DNA from: an uncultured Bacteroidota bacterium
GTDB lineage: Bacteria; Bacteroidota; Bacteroidia; Chitinophagales; Chitinophagaceae
DNA length: 32,012 nt
Assembly (NCBI GenBank): GCA_903958045.1
Contig: CAJBRT010000045.1
Location: 1 to 32,012, forward strand
Direction: 5' to 3'
A program made the translations under genes and the position numbers. The notes beneath the pieces are model-generated. The model worked only from the letters and a program-made list of their open reading frames with translations, did not search any database and was not told the DNA's origin. Below are positions 8,564 to 17,287 of this stretch, in pieces (within the stretch, counting starts at the first letter, position 1; the number at the start of each line of letters is the position of its first letter).

Positions 8564-9223
8564 ATGAAGTTTGGCGTAGTCGTTTTTCCAGGATCTAATT
8601 GTGACAGAGATATGCAAGACGCTTTGGCCCAAGATTTGGGTAAAGAAGTGATTATGTTATGGCATAAAGACAAAGACCTAAGCATGTTTACCACCGATGA
8701 TTGCATCGTACTTCCGGGTGGATTTTCTTATGGCGACTATTTAAGATGTGGAGCCATTGCTCGTTTTAGCCCCATGATGCAATCTGTTATTGATTTTGCA
8801 AACAGAGGGGGGAAAGTATTAGGTGTGTGCAATGGATTTCAAATATTATGCGAGAGTGGATTGCTTCCGGGTGTATTACTTCAAAATGCCAATCAGCAGT
8901 TTATTTGTAAAAATGTATTTATCACGAATCCCAAAACTGGGGCATTAAAAATACCTATTGCACATGGTGAAGGCCGTTATTTTGCAGACAATACAACACT
9001 CGATGCATTAGAAGCAAATGGGCAAGTTATTTTTACCTATTGTGACGAAAATGGAGCTGCTTCTAAGGGAAGCAACCCCAATGGTGCTACTAGAAATATT
9101 GCCGGTATTAGCAACGCAGCAAAAAATGTATTTGGTATGATGCCGCACCCAGAACGCGCGACATCAAGTATACTGGGTAACATCGATGGAAAAAAAGTTT
9201 TTGAATTACTTGGGTTAAATTAA
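8564..9223 (+). CDS. purQ: Phosphoribosylformylglycinamidine synthase subunit PurQ
   Basis: PurQ is the glutaminase subunit of FGAM synthase, step 4 of de novo purine synthesis. It releases ammonia from glutamine for the PurL subunit. The 219-residue length is normal for the stand-alone subunit. The class I glutamine amidotransferase triad is visible: Cys89 in [10 protein letters not shown], and His195 and Glu197 in [16 protein letters not shown] (9-17) and [12 protein letters not shown] (50-61) are PurQ signatures. I start at ATG 8564 ([10 protein letters not shown]). An earlier in-frame start at 8507 would place the promoter inside the gene. Neither purL nor purS is nearby. The next gene begins 5 bp after the stop, so purQ heads a run with the two disulfide-reductase genes. 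Confidence 0.97.
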   Translation: MKFGVVVFPGSNCDRDMQDALAQDLGKEVIMLWHKDKDLSMFTTDDCIVLPGGFSYGDYLRCGAIARFSPMMQSVIDFANRGGKVLGVCNGFQILCESGLLPGVLLQNANQQFICKNVFITNPKTGALKIPIAHGEGRYFADNTTLDALEANGQVIFTYCDENGAASKGSNPNGATRNIAGISNAAKNVFGMMPHPERATSSILGNIDGKKVFELLGLN

Positions 9224-9228
9224 TTGTT

Positions 9229-9681
9229 ATGAAAAAAATTGTTGCCCTACTGGCCGTTGTATGTATCGCGTTGAGCGCTGCTGCTCAAATTCAGGATCCT
9301 GTCGATTGGTCTTACTCGGTAAAAAAACTAAGCGCAGACACATACACGTTTTCCGCTACTGCAAACATAGAAGGGGATTGGCATATTTATTCGCAAACAA
9401 CGGGTAAAGGTGGTCCGGTTCCTACTAAAATTAATTTTAAAAAAAATCCACTCATCACTGTTGTGGGTGCAACAAAAGAAGCAGGGAAAGTGAAGCAGGT
9501 ATATGACGAACTATTTAAAACCAATGTGCGTTATATTGGCGAAACTGCTACCTATACGCAAACCATTAAAGTGAGAGCGGGCGTTAAAACGAATATTAGT
9601 GGAAGTGTCGAATATATGGTTTGTGATGATCGTCAGTGCTTGCCGCCTAGTAAAAAAACCTTTGATCTTAAGCTTCAATAA
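9229..9681 (+). CDS. Stand-alone DsbD N-terminal (alpha) domain protein, periplasmic
   Basis: This 150-residue exported protein matches the N-terminal domain of the thiol-disulfide reductase DsbD. That domain receives electrons from the membrane and passes them to periplasmic partners. A signal peptide occupies residues 1-20 (cleavage after SAAA, leaving QIQDPVDW). The redox pair is Cys132 and Cys137 in YMVCDDRQCLPP, equivalent in place to the CxxxxxC-YPP motif of E. coli nDsbD but with one fewer residue between the cysteines. An Ig-like beta fold is implied (DTYTFSATANIEGDWHIYSQ). The gene begins 5 bp after purQ. Its TAA overlaps the dsbD ATG by one base (TAATG), implying translational coupling. 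I infer that it works as a detached alpha domain for the DsbD encoded next. Confidence 0.85.
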   Translation: MKKIVALLAVVCIALSAAAQIQDPVDWSYSVKKLSADTYTFSATANIEGDWHIYSQTTGKGGPVPTKINFKKNPLITVVGATKEAGKVKQVYDELFKTNVRYIGETATYTQTIKVRAGVKTNISGSVEYMVCDDRQCLPPSKKTFDLKLQ

Positions 9682-11645
9682 TGACTAAGAAAATATTATT
9701 TATTGTTGCACTAGTTTTAGTGCAGTCATTTCAGTTTATAGCTGCACAGGACGTTAAGCAACCTGTGCAGTTTGTTTTTTCGGCTAATAAATTGTCTGAC
9801 ACCTCGGCTACTTTATTGGTGAAAGCGACAGCTTTAAATGGCGCGCGCATACTTACCGCTGTTAAAAAAAGTAATGACGACGTTTTTGTGTCGGCGCTAC
9901 AATTAGATAGTTCTTTAAACACAGATGCTAAAATTAAGGAAGAAGGCGTAGCAGGTGCGGTGGCACTTCCTGGAAGTACTGATAAGGGAACCGCTTATGA
10001 TAGCGTAACATATGTATACACCGTTTATTTTAAAGCGGGTACCGGCGCTATTAAAGGTTCATTTAATTGGCTGGGCGTAAAAGGCGAAGAATTTCCAAGT
10101 GGCGAAGAAAAAATAAATGTAACCATTGAAGCCGGTACGGTTGCTGCTCCTGTTACAGATGCGGCTCCTGCAACTGATACGGGTTCTATGTGGAGTATCT
10201 TTTTACTTTGTTTAGCAACGGGACTACTGGCTGTTATTACGCCTTGTGTATTTCCATTAATTCCAGTTACGGTTAGCTTTTTTTTAAAGCGAAGCAAAAC
10301 AAGAATGGAAGGTTTAAAAAATGCAGTTTGGTATTCGTTATCGATTGTACTGATTTATACCATACCTACACTCATACTTACACTTATTTTTGGCGATAAA
10401 ATTTTATACACGATTTCGACGCACCCTGTTTCTAATATTTTCTTTTTTGTGGTGTTTATTGTTTTTGCCATTTCCTTTTTTGGTGCTTTTGAATTGGCGC
10501 TTCCAAATAGTTGGGCCAATAAAGCCGATCAAAAAGCCGGTAAAGGTGGATTACTCGGTATCTTTTTTATGGCCTTAACACTAGTGATTGTTTCGTTTTC
10601 ATGCACGGGCCCAATTGTTGGAACCCTGCTAGGACAAACCAGTATGCAAGGCGTAGGACTCGCACCCATTATAGGTATGATGGGTTTTGGGGTAGGTCTC
10701 GCTATTCCGTTTAGTTTGTTTGCATTTTTCCCATCGATGCTACAATCGTTACCAAAAAGTGGTGGTTGGTTAAATACCATCAAAGTTAGTTTTGGTTTTA
10801 TTGAACTAGCGCTAGCACTTAAATTTTTATCCAATGTAGACCTCTCTTATCATTTAGGTATTTTAAATAGAGATGTGTTTTTAGTATTATGGATTGTAGT
10901 GTTTTTCTTACTGGGCGTTTACTTACTAGGCAAATTAAAATTTGCACACGATAGTGATTTACCATTTGTATCGGTGCCGCGTTTATTTTTTGCGATGGCT
11001 AGTTTTAGCTTTGCCGTGTACATGGTACCTGGATTATGGGGTGCGCCACTTAAAGCGCTTAGCGGATTTATTCCACCAGCTACCACCCAAGAATTTAATT
11101 TAAATGACCTTCAATATAAAATAGGAAACGCCGGGCCAGCGCATAGTGCAGCGGGAAATGAAGCGGCACCACCTAAAAAGTACACCAACAAACTACACGT
11201 ACCTTTTGGGCTAACGGCTTATTTTGATTTGGAAGAAGGCATGGCCGCCGCTAAAATTTTAAAGAAGCCTGTTATGCTCGATTTTACGGGTCATACCTGT
11301 CCTAATTGTAGAAAAATGGAAGAGCAGGTATGGAAAGATCCAGCGGTATTATCGCGCATCAAAGAAAATTTTGTGCTCGTTAGTTTATATGTAGACGAAT
11401 CGGAAGAACTGCCTGCACGCGAGCAGTACACCGATAAAAACGGTGTTAAAATTGTGACTGTTGGCGATAAAAACCTCGACTATGAAATCAAAACCTTTGG
11501 TTTTAATGCACAACCGCTCTATATGTTTTTGGATCTAAACGGTAAGCCTTTAAGTGATGTCAAATACGGCTACGACCCAAGTGTAGCAGGTTTTATCAAG
11601 CATTTAGATGCCGTAAAAGCAGCGTTTGATGCAGCGAATAAATAA
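9681..11645 (+). CDS. dsbD: Protein-disulfide reductase DsbD (transmembrane plus thioredoxin domain)
   Basis: DsbD carries electrons from cytoplasmic thioredoxin across the inner membrane to periplasmic disulfide isomerases and related proteins. The 654 residues comprise a signal peptide (1-22, ending IAAQ), an N-terminal periplasmic domain (about 25-165), an eight-helix transmembrane region (about 170-460) and a C-terminal thioredoxin-like domain (about 505-654). The membrane-embedded redox cysteines are Cys189 in ITPCVFPLIPV and Cys308 in SFSCTGPIVG. The thioredoxin motif is C540-x-x-C543 in GHTCPNCRKME. The N-terminal domain has no cysteine at all, unlike canonical DsbD; the first Cys is Cys177 inside TM1. 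The redox alpha domain seems to be supplied by the preceding, overlapping gene. A 13-bp duplication sits at the stop codon. Confidence 0.93.
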   Translation: MTKKILFIVALVLVQSFQFIAAQDVKQPVQFVFSANKLSDTSATLLVKATALNGARILTAVKKSNDDVFVSALQLDSSLNTDAKIKEEGVAGAVALPGSTDKGTAYDSVTYVYTVYFKAGTGAIKGSFNWLGVKGEEFPSGEEKINVTIEAGTVAAPVTDAAPATDTGSMWSIFLLCLATGLLAVITPCVFPLIPVTVSFFLKRSKTRMEGLKNAVWYSLSIVLIYTIPTLILTLIFGDKILYTISTHPVSNIFFFVVFIVFAISFFGAFELALPNSWANKADQKAGKGGLLGIFFMALTLVIVSFSCTGPIVGTLLGQTSMQGVGLAPIIGMMGFGVGLAIPFSLFAFFPSMLQSLPKSGGWLNTIKVSFGFIELALALKFLSNVDLSYHLGILNRDVFLVLWIVVFFLLGVYLLGKLKFAHDSDLPFVSVPRLFFAMASFSFAVYMVPGLWGAPLKALSGFIPPATTQEFNLNDLQYKIGNAGPAHSAAGNEAAPPKKYTNKLHVPFGLTAYFDLEEGMAAAKILKKPVMLDFTGHTCPNCRKMEEQVWKDPAVLSRIKENFVLVSLYVDESEELPAREQYTDKNGVKIVTVGDKNLDYEIKTFGFNAQPLYMFLDLNGKPLSDVKYGYDPSVAGFIKHLDAVKAAFDAANK

Positions 11646-11662
11646 AGTGAATAAATAAGGTG
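11637..11662 (+). repeat. 13-bp tandem duplication across the dsbD stop codon
   Basis: Two adjacent 13-bp units, AATAAATAAAGTG (11637-11649) and AATAAATAAGGTG (11650-11662), differ at one base. The dsbD TAA lies in the first copy (11643-11645). The event only affects the 3' end and leaves the reading frame closed. Confidence 0.7.
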
Positions 11663-11696
11663 AACGGATAGTTTTCCGCGCGCTGTTCAAACAAAC

Positions 11697-12278
11697 TTAT
11701 AAAGTCATCTGATTCTCTGTCATCATTTTGCGCAGGTTAATGAGCCCGTAACGCATACGGCCCAGTGCCGTATTGATGCTGCAGTTGGTAATTTCAGCAA
11801 TTTCTTTAAAGCTTAAATTGGCATAGTGTCTGAGCACTATAATTTCTCTTTGTTCTTCTGGAAGTAGATCAAGCATACGGCGCACTTTGTCGTGACTTTC
11901 TCCACGCATTAGTTTTTGGTCCGGTGCTTCTTGTGACACATTGATCACTTCAAAAATATCTTGATCGTCAGAAGTTTTAATGGCAGGGGTACGCTTAACC
12001 TTTCTAAAATAATCGACACATAGGTTGTGTGCGATTCGAAGCGCCCAAGGTAAAAACTTACCTTCTTCTGTGTAACGCTTGTTTTTTAGGGTATCAATAA
12101 TTTTGATAAACACGTCTTGAAACAGGTCTTCGGCTAAATAGGTGTCTTTTACAAAAAATAAAATAGAAGAATAAATACGGTCTTTGTAGCGCGTTACGAG
12201 CACGTCAAATGCTTCTGTATCACCGGCTTGAAAGGAACGTATCAAATCTAAATCTGCAACCTGCTCGAGTGTTTTCAT
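11697..12278 (-). CDS. RNA polymerase sigma-70 family (ECF-type) factor
   Basis: The 193-residue protein has only sigma regions 2 and 4, as in extracytoplasmic-function sigma factors that redirect RNA polymerase to specific promoters. Region 2 is seen around residues 10-95 (RSFQAGDTEAFDVLVTRY, YLAEDLFQDVFIKII, FLPWALRIAHNLCVDYFRK). Region 4 is around 130-185 (LPEEQREIIVLRHYANLSFKEIAEI, then the recognition helix CSINTALGRMRYGLINLRKMM). No anti-sigma gene is adjacent: downstream lies convergent dsbD and upstream is divergent uvrA. This favours an anti-sigma-independent or remotely controlled factor. The target regulon cannot be read from this window. ATG at 12278 gives MKTLEQVADLD. Confidence 0.93.
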   Translation of the reverse strand: MKTLEQVADLDLIRSFQAGDTEAFDVLVTRYKDRIYSSILFFVKDTYLAEDLFQDVFIKIIDTLKNKRYTEEGKFLPWALRIAHNLCVDYFRKVKRTPAIKTSDDQDIFEVINVSQEAPDQKLMRGESHDKVRRMLDLLPEEQREIIVLRHYANLSFKEIAEITNCSINTALGRMRYGLINLRKMMTENQMTL

Positions 12279-12478
12279 AGTCTATTTTTCTTCTCGGGGT
12301 TCAAATTAGCCATCTTTTATGCTGATTGCTCGCTTGTGGATACATTGCAAAAGAGGGGTTTGGTTATTCACATCGAATAAATCCTAAAAAAATTGTGTGA
12401 GGCCCAAAAAATTCTGGGTTTATTTGAGTCCCAACTAAACCTATGCTGCGATAATCTGTTTACATTGTGTACGTATAT

Positions 12479-15382
12479 ATGGCAGCAAAAAAACAAGTAG
12501 AAAAAGCGGTGGCAAAGAGCCAAAAAGTCGATCAGGTAAAAAGTCAGGCAAAGAGCCAAAAAGTGGATCAGGCAAAGGGCACAGATGCTATTGAAATAGT
12601 GGGTGCGCGCGTGCACAATTTAAAAAATGTAAGCGTGGCATTTCCGCGCGGTAAATTCATTGTGGTGACGGGCGTTTCAGGAAGCGGTAAGTCGTCATTA
12701 ACCATTGATACTTTATTTGCCGAAGGGCAGCGCCGCTACGCCGAAAGTTTAAGCGCTTATGCCAGACAATTTATGGCCCGTATGGAAAAGCCAGACGTGG
12801 ACATGATAAAGGGCCTTTGTCCGGCCATTGCGGTAGAGCAAAAAGTAATTACCCGCACACCCCGCAGTACGGTGGGCTCCATGACAGAAATTTATGATTA
12901 CCTCCGCCTTTTATTTGCAAGGGCTGGTAAAACCATTTCTCCTGTTAGCGGCAAAGAAGTAAAAAAAGATGAAGTATCGGATGTGGTAGCAGCTATTTGC
13001 GCCCTTCCAAAAAATAGTAAAGTAGTGATTGGCGTTGCCTTAAAGCAACATAAAAACAGGGCCGTACTTGAAGAGTTGGGTATTTTATTACAAAAAGGAT
13101 TTACCAGAATATATGTAGCAGCAGCTCCCGAGCCACTTATGCGCATAGAAGAGCTGATGGAACAAACGCCTGCTGCATTAAAAAAAATATTGCCACTCGC
13201 TAAATCTACATCTGCTACCGAAACGATCCCGCAAACCTGGGTACTCATAGACCGTGTTGTGGTAAAAGACTTTGACGAAGATGATATGCACCGTCTTTCT
13301 GATTCGGTGCAAACTGCTTTTTACGAAGGGGAGGGAGAAGTATACATAGAGGTGGACGCAAAAAAAGTGCATCATTTTAGCAGCCGTTTTGAACTAGACG
13401 GTATTGTGTTTGAAGAGCCCGTGCCTAATTTATTTTCTTTTAATAATCCATTTGGCGCCTGCCCTACATGTGAAGGTTTTAGTCAGGTATTAGGGGTAGA
13501 CGCGGAACTAGTTATTCCGGATACAAGATTAAGTTTATTTGAAGGTGCGGTAGCTCCTTGGAAGGGTGAAAAATTGAGTTGGTGGAAAGATCAATTTATT
13601 AAAGGGGCTTCAAAATTCGATTTTCCTATTCATAAGCCCATTGCACAGTTAACCAAAGCGCAGTATCAGCAACTATGGGATGGCGTTGGCAAAGTGTATG
13701 GCATCCATGATTTTTTCAAAGAGGTAGAACAAAATTTATACAAAGTTCAGTACCGTGTTTTATTAAGCAGGTATCGTGGCCGTACTACTTGCACTGATTG
13801 TGATGGATACCGTTTACGCAAAGAAGCGCTGTACATAAAAGTAGGCGGTAAACATATTGGTGAACTTTGTAAAATGCCGGTTAGGGATTTGAAAACTTGG
13901 TTTGATGCGCTCGTATTATCGGAGCATGATAACAGCGTTGCTAAACGTATTTTAATTGAAATCCATCAGCGCCTACAAACCTTACTAGACGTGGGCCTTG
14001 GCTATTTAACACTAGACAGGCTTGCTAACTCTTTGAGTGGTGGCGAAAGTCAGCGCATACAATTAACAAGAAATTTAGGAAGTAATTTAACCAACTCCTT
14101 GTACATTCTCGACGAGCCTTCTATTGGTCTACATTCCCGCGATACGGAGCGTTTAATTGGCGTATTACAATCGTTACGCGATTTAGGTAACACAGTGGTT
14201 GTGGTGGAACACGATGAAATGATTATGCGTAAGGCAGATCATATTATTGATATGGGTCCGTTTGCTTCACACCTTGGTGGTGAAGTAGTAGCGGTAGGTA
14301 ATTACAACGAGCTTATTAAAAATCCAGATAGTTTAACGGGTAAATATTTATCAGGGACACTCGCTATCGAAGCGCCTAAAACATTAAGAAAGAGTACCCG
14401 TTTTATTGGCGTAGAAGGTGCTAGGCAAAACAACCTACAAAATATTACCGTAAAATTTCCGCTACAAACACTTTGTGTGATTAGTGGCGTGAGTGGTAGT
14501 GGTAAAACAACGCTGGTGAAGCAAATTTTATATCCAGCACTTCAAAAATACAAGGGTGAACCCGCCGATAAAGTGGGCCTTCATACTAAACTCATTGGCG
14601 ATATCGATTCTATTTCACAAATAGAACTCATCGATCAAAACCCCATTGGAAAATCTTCTCGTAGTAACCCGGTTACCTACATCAAAGCGTATGATGGCAT
14701 TAGGGATTTATATTCTAAACAGCCGCTTTCAAAAATGCGCGGTTTTATGCCCAAGCATTTTTCTTTTAACGTAGATGGCGGACGCTGCGACACCTGTAAA
14801 GGAGAAGGCGAACAAGTAGTAGAGATGCAGTTTTTAGCGGACGTGCACCTCACTTGTGAATCGTGTGGAGGGAAAAGATTTAAAGAAGAAGTATTAGAAG
14901 TAAATTATAAAGACAAAAATATTTTTGATGTACTCGAACTTTCAGTCGATCAAGCACTCGATTTTTTTGTAGAAGATAAAAATATTTACAACGCCATACT
15001 GCCACTACAATCGGTGGGGTTAGGTTATATTAAATTAGGTCAAAGTAGTGACACCCTTAGTGGTGGAGAAGCACAGCGTGTAAAGCTTGCCAGCTTTTTA
15101 GGCAAGGGTAAGGGGCATGGTCAAATGCTATTTATTTTTGATGAACCTACTACCGGCCTTCACTTTCATGACATCAAAAAATTACTCAATTCATTTTCGG
15201 CACTTATTGATCAGGGACATTCACTCATTGTTATTGAGCACAACACGGACGTTATCAAATCGGCAGATTGGCTCATAGATATGGGACCTGAAGCTGGTGA
15301 TGGTGGCGGAACCGTTGTGTATGAAGGCGTGCCGCTAGGCATTAAAAAATCCGCCGCTTCTCATACCGCAAAATATTTGTAA
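12479..15382 (+). CDS. uvrA: Excinuclease ABC subunit A (UvrA)
   Basis: UvrA recognises DNA damage in nucleotide excision repair and loads UvrB. The 967-residue protein has two ABC ATPase modules. Module 1 has Walker A GVSGSGKSSL near residue 65, signature LSGGESQR near 519 and Walker B LYILDEPSIGLH. Module 2 has Walker A GVSGSGKTTL near 670, signature LSGGEAQR and Walker B LFIFDEPTTGLH. Zinc-type Cys pairs are CPTC (328-331) with CTDC (438-441), and CDTC (770-773) with CESC (793-796). The segment between Walker A1 and CPTC, including TPRSTVGSMTEIYDYLRLL, retains the UvrB-binding insertion region, so this is not the short UvrA2 type. The N-terminus has a Lys/Gln-rich extension of about 35 residues with a 12-residue repeat before the first ABC fold. 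I start at ATG 12479; GTG 12467 would add four residues. Confidence 0.96.
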   Translation: MAAKKQVEKAVAKSQKVDQVKSQAKSQKVDQAKGTDAIEIVGARVHNLKNVSVAFPRGKFIVVTGVSGSGKSSLTIDTLFAEGQRRYAESLSAYARQFMARMEKPDVDMIKGLCPAIAVEQKVITRTPRSTVGSMTEIYDYLRLLFARAGKTISPVSGKEVKKDEVSDVVAAICALPKNSKVVIGVALKQHKNRAVLEELGILLQKGFTRIYVAAAPEPLMRIEELMEQTPAALKKILPLAKSTSATETIPQTWVLIDRVVVKDFDEDDMHRLSDSVQTAFYEGEGEVYIEVDAKKVHHFSSRFELDGIVFEEPVPNLFSFNNPFGACPTCEGFSQVLGVDAELVIPDTRLSLFEGAVAPWKGEKLSWWKDQFIKGASKFDFPIHKPIAQLTKAQYQQLWDGVGKVYGIHDFFKEVEQNLYKVQYRVLLSRYRGRTTCTDCDGYRLRKEALYIKVGGKHIGELCKMPVRDLKTWFDALVLSEHDNSVAKRILIEIHQRLQTLLDVGLGYLTLDRLANSLSGGESQRIQLTRNLGSNLTNSLYILDEPSIGLHSRDTERLIGVLQSLRDLGNTVVVVEHDEMIMRKADHIIDMGPFASHLGGEVVAVGNYNELIKNPDSLTGKYLSGTLAIEAPKTLRKSTRFIGVEGARQNNLQNITVKFPLQTLCVISGVSGSGKTTLVKQILYPALQKYKGEPADKVGLHTKLIGDIDSISQIELIDQNPIGKSSRSNPVTYIKAYDGIRDLYSKQPLSKMRGFMPKHFSFNVDGGRCDTCKGEGEQVVEMQFLADVHLTCESCGGKRFKEEVLEVNYKDKNIFDVLELSVDQALDFFVEDKNIYNAILPLQSVGLGYIKLGQSSDTLSGGEAQRVKLASFLGKGKGHGQMLFIFDEPTTGLHFHDIKKLLNSFSALIDQGHSLIVIEHNTDVIKSADWLIDMGPEAGDGGGTVVYEGVPLGIKKSAASHTAKYL
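12511..12572 (+). repeat. 36-bp-period direct repeat in the uvrA 5' end
   Basis: A 26-bp segment at 12511-12536 recurs with one mismatch at 12547-12572, giving a period of 36 bp (12 codons). It encodes AKSQKVDQVKSQ followed by AKSQKVDQAKGT in the basic N-terminal extension of UvrA. Confidence 0.8.
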
Positions 15383-15433
15383 GTACTTGTAAGTGCTATT
15401 AATACGCGAAATCAGATGCGAGCCCGCTATGTT

Positions 15434-15844
15434 TTACCTTAAACGGTCCAGGCTTTTGAGTAACTTTTGATCTTTGTACATACCTATAATAGACAGTATA
15501 AAAAACACAGGTACTAGAAAACTTAATATCGAATACAGCGATAGCCCACCCGTTTTAAAGTTTCGCATGTATAGGAAATAATGCATCAGATTTACAAGAC
15601 CTAATAAAACACCTACCACACTTATTTTAATTTGCAGACTTCTATTGCTGTACAAAAAAATATTAATCAGCGCAACAAGACCAGTAGCAATCACTAATAC
15701 GAGTAACATAAAATGATCGTAAGGTGTGATGGTGATAGTTGGGCCTGGTACTTCTAGGCTACCAAAATAAAAAGGAAGCTTAACAGAAGCAAAGGCGCAA
15801 ATGCTTGCTAACAGTAACCATAGGGTTTGAATACGTTGTATCAT
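15434..15844 (-). CDS. DUF4293-like four-helix membrane protein
   Basis: This 136-residue protein has four hydrophobic segments and starts [18 protein letters not shown], which fits the Bacteroidota family DUF4293 (function unknown). Its ATG (15842-15844) overlaps the glyA stop TGA (15841-15843) in an ATGA arrangement, so translation is probably coupled to glyA. No catalytic or metal-binding motif is apparent. The C-terminus is a short charged tail ([15 protein letters not shown]), probably cytoplasmic. The family name is recalled from sequence resemblance; membrane topology is the firm part of this call. Confidence 0.8.
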   Translation of the reverse strand: MIQRIQTLWLLLASICAFASVKLPFYFGSLEVPGPTITITPYDHFMLLVLVIATGLVALINIFLYSNRSLQIKISVVGVLLGLVNLMHYFLYMRNFKTGGLSLYSILSFLVPVFFILSIIGMYKDQKLLKSLDRLR

Positions 15845-17118
15845 AGCTCAGGGTATAAAACAAATTGAGACATAAACTCGTTTACCTCACCTTTTAATTT
15901 TTCTAGAAGCGCTGCATCATCCGGGTTCATCAGCGCTTTGTCAATTGCATTTACAACAAAAGCCATATCTGATTCTACCATGCCTCTTGTAGTAACAGCT
16001 GCAACACCAAATCTGATCCCTGAGGTAACAAAGGCAGACTTGTCATCGTAAGGTACCATATTTTTATTGGCTGTAATGTCTGCGTGTCCTAAAACTTGCT
16101 CTGCTTTTTTACCGCTGATATTTTTGTTGCGTAAATCAATTAGCATTAAGTGGTTGTCTGTACCGCCACTAATAATTTCATAGCCTTTATCTGTAAAGTT
16201 TTTAGCCATGGCTTGCGCATTTTTTTGCACTTGCTGTTGGTATACTAAAAACTCATCGGTTAAAATTTCACCAAACGCAATAGCTTTTGCTGCAATCACG
16301 TGCTCGAGTGGCCCGCCTTGTGTGCCCGGAAACACAGCCATATCAATCACATTAGACCAAAGTCGTAAATTTCCTTTTATATCTTTTAAGCCGAGTGTGT
16401 TTTCACCATCTTTTGCCATCATAATTACACCACCACGAGGGCCACGTAATGTTTTGTGGGTGGTAGAGGTAACAAAATGACAATGTTCAAATGGAGAAGA
16501 CAATAAACCTTTTGCAATTAATCCAGCAGGATGTGCAATGTCAGCAAGTACAAAAGCGCCCACTTCGTCGGCTACTTTTCTAATACGTGCATAATCCCAA
16601 TCTCTACTGTATGCACTAGCACCACAAATAATTAATTTTGGTTTTGCAGCACGAGCTTGTGCCTCTAACATTTCATAATCAATAAGGCCTGTTTCTTTTA
16701 CAACACCATAAAAATGCGGTTTGTAAATTTTACCAGAAAAGTTAACGCCCGATCCGTGCGTTAAGTGACCACCCATGCTAAGGTCTAAACCTAAAATAGC
16801 ATCGCCAGGTTGTAAAATGGCAAGCATAAGTGCCGCGTTGGCTTGTGCACCACTATGTGGCTGAACGTTTGCGTATTCGAGATTAAATATTTGCTTTAAA
16901 CGATCAATGGCTAACTGCTCTGTTTGATCTACAATTTCACAACCACCATAATACCTGCGTCCTGGATACCCTTCGGCATATTTATTGGTCATCACACCGC
17001 CCATCGCCTGCATAATTTGAAGGCTCGTAAAGTTTTCAGAAGCAATGAGTTCGATGCCTCTACGTTGGCGTGCTAATTCTTGGTTGATGATGTCAAAAAC
17101 AAGGGTATCTCTTTGCAT
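15841..17118 (-). CDS. glyA: Serine hydroxymethyltransferase
   Basis: GlyA is a PLP enzyme that converts serine and tetrahydrofolate to glycine and 5,10-methylene-tetrahydrofolate, the main cellular source of one-carbon units. The 425-residue product matches the family length. Visible landmarks are [12 protein letters not shown] (21-32), the substrate-binding [14 protein letters not shown] (47-60), and the PLP-lysine motif [15 protein letters not shown] with Lys222. I start at ATG 17118 (MQRDTLVF). The in-frame extension to 17178 lacks homology to the family and runs through a TATCTTTG promoter element. The DUF4293-like gene follows with a 4-bp overlap. Functionally it supplies the folate derivative used by FolD, encoded about 12 kb away in the window. 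Confidence 0.97.
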   Translation of the reverse strand: MQRDTLVFDIINQELARQRRGIELIASENFTSLQIMQAMGGVMTNKYAEGYPGRRYYGGCEIVDQTEQLAIDRLKQIFNLEYANVQPHSGAQANAALMLAILQPGDAILGLDLSMGGHLTHGSGVNFSGKIYKPHFYGVVKETGLIDYEMLEAQARAAKPKLIICGASAYSRDWDYARIRKVADEVGAFVLADIAHPAGLIAKGLLSSPFEHCHFVTSTTHKTLRGPRGGVIMMAKDGENTLGLKDIKGNLRLWSNVIDMAVFPGTQGGPLEHVIAAKAIAFGEILTDEFLVYQQQVQKNAQAMAKNFTDKGYEIISGGTDNHLMLIDLRNKNISGKKAEQVLGHADITANKNMVPYDDKSAFVTSGIRFGVAAVTTRGMVESDMAFVVNAIDKALMNPDDAALLEKLKGEVNEFMSQFVLYPEL

Positions 17119-17142
17119 GGTTGCTATTTTTTTGCTTGGGCA

Positions 17143-17150
17143 CAAAGATA
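17143..17150 (-). promoter_or_regulatory. TAnnTTTG -7 element for glyA
   Basis: TATCTTTG on the minus strand ends 24 nt before the glyA ATG. A TTTG lies further upstream (17176-17179), but at 25 bp spacing, longer than the usual 17-23. The -7 box is good and the -33 box uncertain. Confidence 0.5.
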
Positions 17151-17179
17151 AGTTACAGCCTTCATTATGGAGGTTCAAA

Positions 17180-17198
17180 TTGAGGTGTGAAGCCTCAA
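17180..17198. promoter_or_regulatory. Small inverted repeat in the glyA/nucleotidyltransferase divergent region
   Basis: TTGAGG (17180-17185) and CCTCAA (17193-17198) form a perfect 6-bp inverted repeat with a 7-nt centre, just upstream of the glyA promoter. It could be a binding site for a dimeric regulator, but six-base arms are short enough to arise by chance. Confidence 0.25.
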
Positions 17199-17212
17199 AC
17201 TATTCACAATTG

Positions 17213-17242
17213 TTGTTATGATGCCTAATTTTACTATTTTCG
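17213..17242 (+). promoter_or_regulatory. Possible promoter for the nucleotidyltransferase gene (TTG-N19-TATTTTCG)
   Basis: TTG at 17213-17215 and TATTTTCG at 17235-17242 (one mismatch to TAnnTTTG) are separated by 19 bp. The box ends 45 nt before the ATG at 17288. It is weaker than the other promoters here. Confidence 0.35.
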
Positions 17243-17287
17243 AACCCCTAATCAATGTGGGTAAATCTTTTCAAATCCCCCCAAGTT

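Noticed and set aside
10025-10297. Antisense open frames within dsbD, and similar ones inside metG, uvrA and guaB
   Set aside because: They are shadows of strongly supported genes and show no recognisable protein features.
12413-12440. Hairpin-like CCCA/TGGG pairs in the sigma/uvrA divergent region
   Set aside because: Arms are only four bases long and not positioned at a gene end.
15377-15396. Direct repeat TTGTAAGT at the uvrA stop, able to form a short hairpin
   Set aside because: The repeat is only 8-10 bp and the stem is weak, without a U tract.
17255-17287. ATG 17255 as the nucleotidyltransferase start
   Set aside because: The added 11 residues precede the universal start of the nucleotide-binding strand (MKAVIPVAG) and have no family support, although this cannot be excluded.
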